This document shows positions 9,101-10,788 of a stretch of DNA of 10,788 bases, piece by piece. Made by a program: the position numbers and the translations under genes. The notes beneath the pieces are model-generated. The model had not been told where the DNA came from. It saw only the letters and a list, made by a program, of their open reading frames with translations, and did no database searches. Each line of letters begins with the position of its first letter. Position 1 is the first letter of the stretch. Source of the DNA: a bacterium (GTDB taxonomy: Bacteria; Acidobacteriota; Blastocatellia; Pyrinomonadales; Pyrinomonadaceae); the NCBI GenBank assembly GCA_029945985.1, contig JAQSDP010000487.1, positions 1 to 10,788 of the forward strand, in the 5' to 3' direction.

Positions 9101-9370
9101 CAGGTACGAACCCGGTGGGACCTGCACGAGCCTGAAGAATCCTTCTTCATTAGTTGTTATGGTTCGGCGGAAACCGGCACCGACGCCCGTCGTGGTCGTC
9201 CCTGAACTCCGGTTCGTATCGGTCACCGATATGGTTACGTTAGGCACAAAGGCACCTGCCGGATCCTTAACGTTACCCTCAATACCTCCGGTGGTCTCCT
9301 GACCAAAGGTCGTCCCCGCAAGGACGAAGCACAAACTTAGTGTGCAAAATAAAAACGAAATCTTTTTCAT
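6110..9370 (-). CDS. Oar-like TonB-dependent outer-membrane receptor (1086 aa)
   Basis: Second Oar-like outer-membrane receptor, paralogous in plan to the 1254-aa one but clearly diverged. The start is supported by GGAGGAG (9383-9377); the GGAGG core is eight bases from the ATG. The signal peptide is residues 1-23/24 (ends T-T-F-G-Q). Residues ~26-124 form the carboxypeptidase-regulatory-like fold (GIEGNVKDPAGAFVPNVT), with a Thr/Gly-rich insert near 54-67. Residues ~127-141 (NTVDVTVSDAPPVD) resemble a TonB-box/linker. The plug (~142-250) has VFVLDGQEV at 195-203 and AEYGGATGGVISVVSRGGNN. The barrel runs from ~251 to the end, with FIQDKWQPINRLTLNLGVRFE near 598-619 as a typical strand pair, ending in FGFRLLF with a C-terminal Phe. 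The six mature cysteines form three close pairs: 482/495, 715/729 and 1030/1034. Codons 137-139 carry a run of seven C. The gene has its own terminator. Its ligand cannot be read from sequence. Confidence 0.93.
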   Translation of the reverse strand: MKKISFLFCTLSLCFVLAGTTFGQETTGGIEGNVKDPAGAFVPNVTISVTDTNRSSGTTTTGVGAGFRRTITTNEEGFFRLVQVPPGSYLIATSATGGFGEARYENVTVAIGQTTRIDIVVNPGGAVNTVDVTVSDAPPVDTTNNAIQTSINAQKIELLPKGTGFTSLLKTVPGTRPESRTGGFSVDGASGGENVFVLDGQEVTNYRTGTLNEAFNIPTQLVQEIQVKSSGFTAEYGGATGGVISVVSRGGNNDFHGEFGMQFDTPKLNGNPRPLLGGTGSANYFTSTPEYFNPPKTQGTNVFPTANLSGPIIKDRLWFFGSYSPQYLLSEVETKYYTNQAAATRTLLATQQYRRKTTYEYAFGRLDASPLDNLRFSGTFLWNPVIQEGSLPGTGFSNVTSSSYVFNNAGIPSANFGPGVGILSEPDYRPKQGGRQTSNVVTFAGVYTPTNNLVIDGRYSRGFLNEKLGNYFVPQVVQVFECVYATGTASSTFPCGTTGANSITLKDVSIRETYEFSGTYIAEFAGRHEFKGGYQRYTIFNDVQSGNNAIGRLSFFVGPSNLISARQPGVTSSPNAIGSGTLRRTGTRGSGSNLSQGIFIQDKWQPINRLTLNLGVRFEAENLPTFNGIPSGVDFGWTDKIAPRLGFAYDVFGDGKTKAFGSYGKFYDRVKFALPRGLFGGDIFLEDYFEIFAGQTSANFNLANVVGSFSGPSVCPSSGTIASDALSRCQRNLRVNANEPGASPFLNGAVDPNLKPFQQTELTFGLERQIGKNYVLKGRYTYKNVDKAVEDAGIVNTLGSEAYIIGNPGEGLHLETLNALGYQRSTTPKRRYDGMEIVFEKRLSDNWYFNANYTFSRLHGNYTGLASSDEAHLVDGRLSPGVSRAFDLPFIGFTATGELDNGPLPTDRPHVFNIYGAYIFNWMGSTTNSTEFSAFQTVTSGTPMTTSIYGQSSVTPQILYPRGDLGRSPTFSQTDFNVTHRYRFGRDNRFTIAGDLNITNLLDQDTVTAVYPTMNTTTSRPNDAAFFSPCPGTCSRDYANAYTSGALLTQILNRINTTAGAKDARYGLPQLYQGPRAVRFGFRLLF

Positions 9371-9376
9371 CTATCT

Positions 9377-9383
9377 CTCCTCC
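9377..9383 (-). promoter_or_regulatory. Strong ribosome-binding site of the 1086-aa receptor gene
   Basis: GGAGGAG on the minus strand, with the GGAGG core eight bases before the ATG at 9370-9368. It supports the annotated start, which also begins a complete signal peptide. Confidence 0.8.
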
Positions 9384-9554
9384 ACGTAACTATGGATTTG
9401 CAATTCCCCTGGATCAAAAGGATCGTGCCGTCTTAGAATTCTTTCAAGCAATCAATGAAGTTTGAAAGCGAGTTTCCCGTCGAATGTGTTTGATTGGTCA
9501 AGCGAACGCACGATTTATTCACGATTCTGTGATTTGTAGGCAAATTTGATTCCA

Positions 9555-9584
9555 ATATAACGGAACTTGATGAAACCGCCTCAA
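9555..9584 (-). promoter_or_regulatory. Weak sigma-70-type promoter candidate for the 1086-aa receptor gene
   Basis: On the minus strand TTGAGG (9584-9579) is followed after 18 bases by TTATAT (9560-9555). The start codon lies about 185 bases further on, implying a long leader. The -35 match is poor, and the rest of the 293-base gap (9371-9663) shows no better pair. No terminator is visible after the propeller gene, so read-through from it into the receptor gene is also possible. Confidence 0.25.
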
Positions 9585-9663
9585 AGCAATACTTCTCGTA
9601 ATGGATAGGGATGTAGAAGGGCTGCGAAAACCAAAAACTCGGATTTAATCTAGGATTTCGTCA

Positions 9664-10641
9664 CTATCGTTGGTAGCCGACGATGACGCCCTTAGCTCCG
9701 ACGGCCCAGCCGTTTCGTTTGGACATGAAGAGGCCGTAGAGGTGATTGGGGGTGGTGCTTTCTTGTTTGATCCAGGAGCGGCCTTTGTCGGAGGAGCGGA
9801 GAATAGAGCCTTTGTGGCCGACGATCCATCCGTTCTTGTCGTCGGCGAAATCGACGCGCATAAGAGTTTCGGTAAAGTTCGTAATGACCCGGGTCCACGA
9901 GCGGCCGCCGTTCTCAGTGCGGAGGATAGTACCGCCCTCGCCGACCGCGTAGCCTTCGTCGTCGTCGCGGAAATCTACGTTGAAGAGAGCATTGGTGGTG
10001 CCGGAACCTTGCTTTACCCACGTCTTGCCGCTATCGGTTGAGGCTAGGACGACCCCGTTATCCCCAACGATCCACGCATGCGAACTCCCGTTGTAATCGA
10101 GATGAAACAGCTCGGTCTTCGTCGGCATCTGTATCCGCTGCCAAGTCTCGCCGCCGTCATCCGTACGCATTACGAGCGAATCGACAACTACGTCTTCATT
10201 CTTGACCTTTCGCAGCAGTGATCCCACCGCGATCCCACGCTTCTTGTCAGCGAAGCGAATACTTAGGAACTCGGGCGTCATTCCGCGAAATTCGTTCGCG
10301 CCGTAGATCCGAGTCTCGTTCCAACTGCGCCCGCCATCCCTCGTGATGAACACCTTCCGGCCGGCAACTAGATAACCGTCGCTCTCGTTGCGAAAATAGA
10401 TCTCATTGATGTCTTCGGTAAGGTTCAACGGGACCTTGCTCCAATTCCGCCCGCCATCGTTTGTAACGGCCAAGTATCCGGCGTCACCGGCCACCCATCC
10501 GTTTCGGTCGGAAGTGAAATAGACCGCGACGAGATCAACGTTCCCCGGCTTCGACAAGCCGGTCCAGCCCGCCTGGCCAAAAGAGCCGGACGCCGCAGCA
10601 ATGAGAACTAGCAAAGAAAGAATATTGATTCGTAAGAACAT
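9664..10641 (-). CDS. Exported Ycf48-like Asp-box beta-propeller protein
   Basis: A 325-residue exported seven-bladed propeller of the Ycf48/HCF136-like (BNR/Asp-box) group. In cyanobacteria and plants such proteins help assemble photosystem II. In other bacteria their role is mostly unknown, and scaffolding or binding at the envelope is only a guess. Residues 1-22/23 form a signal peptide (ends G-S-F-G-Q). Six Asp-boxes of the S/T-x-D-G-G-x-x-W type start at 60, 100, 160, 201, 242 and 283. Their spacing is 40-41 residues except for one interval of 60, which holds an insert around 115-155. Seven blade motifs like GW-x-VG-x-x-G are visible (48, 89, 136, 189, 230, 271, 311), so the propeller looks complete. 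Box four has SGKTW and box six has KGRSW in place of GG. There are no cysteines. The ATG lacks a strong Shine-Dalgarno sequence, but the signal peptide begins exactly there. Confidence 0.9.
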   Translation of the reverse strand: MFLRINILSLLVLIAAASGSFGQAGWTGLSKPGNVDLVAVYFTSDRNGWVAGDAGYLAVTNDGGRNWSKVPLNLTEDINEIYFRNESDGYLVAGRKVFITRDGGRSWNETRIYGANEFRGMTPEFLSIRFADKKRGIAVGSLLRKVKNEDVVVDSLVMRTDDGGETWQRIQMPTKTELFHLDYNGSSHAWIVGDNGVVLASTDSGKTWVKQGSGTTNALFNVDFRDDDEGYAVGEGGTILRTENGGRSWTRVITNFTETLMRVDFADDKNGWIVGHKGSILRSSDKGRSWIKQESTTPNHLYGLFMSKRNGWAVGAKGVIVGYQR

Positions 10642-10756
10642 AGCACCAGCGAGAGAGTGGCGGAATCGCGTCGTTTTAGGATACCCGAAACGTGCGGGAA
10701 TTCACATGGCAGACGGGAAAGGCTGGCGGGTTTTGCTGGTTCCGGTACTTAGATTG

Positions 10757-10776
10757 CCTCCACCTTTAGTTGGAGG
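10757..10776. repeat. Short hairpin at the right edge
   Basis: CCTCCA (10757-10762) pairs with TGGAGG (10771-10776), with two further possible pairs inside after one mismatch. On the plus strand it is followed by only TTT and then G, too weak to call a terminator. It lies 116 bases upstream of the propeller gene's start codon and may be a small interspersed repeat or belong to a gene beyond the window. The rest of 10642-10788 shows no gene and no clear promoter. Confidence 0.35.
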
Positions 10777-10788
10777 TTTGAGGCCCCG

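Noticed and set aside
9329..9370. Possible lipoprotein signal (Cys14) at the start of the 1086-aa receptor
   Set aside because: The residues before Cys14 are L-S-L, lacking the small residue needed at -1 of a lipobox, and a normal signal peptidase I site follows at 21-24.
9670..10041. 123-codon plus-strand frame opposite the propeller gene
   Set aside because: A mirror of the repeated Asp-box codons, with no upstream start signals and no recognisable domain.

Overview
The window holds four complete protein genes: one on the plus strand at the left, then three on the minus strand. All four encode exported envelope proteins with N-terminal signal peptides. The two very large Oar-like TonB-dependent outer-membrane proteins, the Ycf48-like propeller and the S41 processing protease, with a balanced base composition, suggest a Gram-negative soil or water bacterium. 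Acidobacteriota (Blastocatellia/Pyrinomonadaceae-like) is my best guess. This is inferred from gene-family habits; no RNA marker gene is present to test it.

Layout: (1) 128-1753 (+), a secreted C-terminal processing peptidase with PDZ and S41 domains and a complete Ser/Lys/Gln catalytic set. (2) 1754-2127, a gene-free convergent junction. It holds a 39-bp-period direct repeat that leads into an ~80-nt imperfect palindrome, then two separate minus-strand intrinsic terminators. (3) 2128-5892 (-), a 1254-aa Oar-like TonB-dependent receptor with a strong Shine-Dalgarno sequence. (4) 5893-6109, a spacer with the terminator of the upstream receptor and two adjacent inverted repeats ahead of the 1254-aa gene. 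(5) 6110-9370 (-), a second Oar-like receptor of 1086 aa. (6) 9371-9663, a spacer with only a weak promoter candidate. (7) 9664-10641 (-), a 325-aa Ycf48/Asp-box seven-bladed propeller. (8) 10642-10788, a spacer ending in a short hairpin.

The two receptors face the same way, but each has its own ribosome-binding site, and each terminator stem starts about 20 nt past the stop codon. They therefore look like separately transcribed paralogues, not an operon. Both have the same plan: signal peptide, carboxypeptidase-regulatory-like (CarboxypepD_reg) domain, plug, large barrel and terminal Phe. Their mature cysteines all fall in close pairs, while the peptidase and propeller have none.

I see no CRISPR array, tRNA, rRNA, transposase or defence module, and nothing that demands a new multi-gene system. 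The least explained parts are the palindromic junction at 1764-1904, the orphan terminator beside it (a possible small RNA), and the inverted repeats at 5956-6003.
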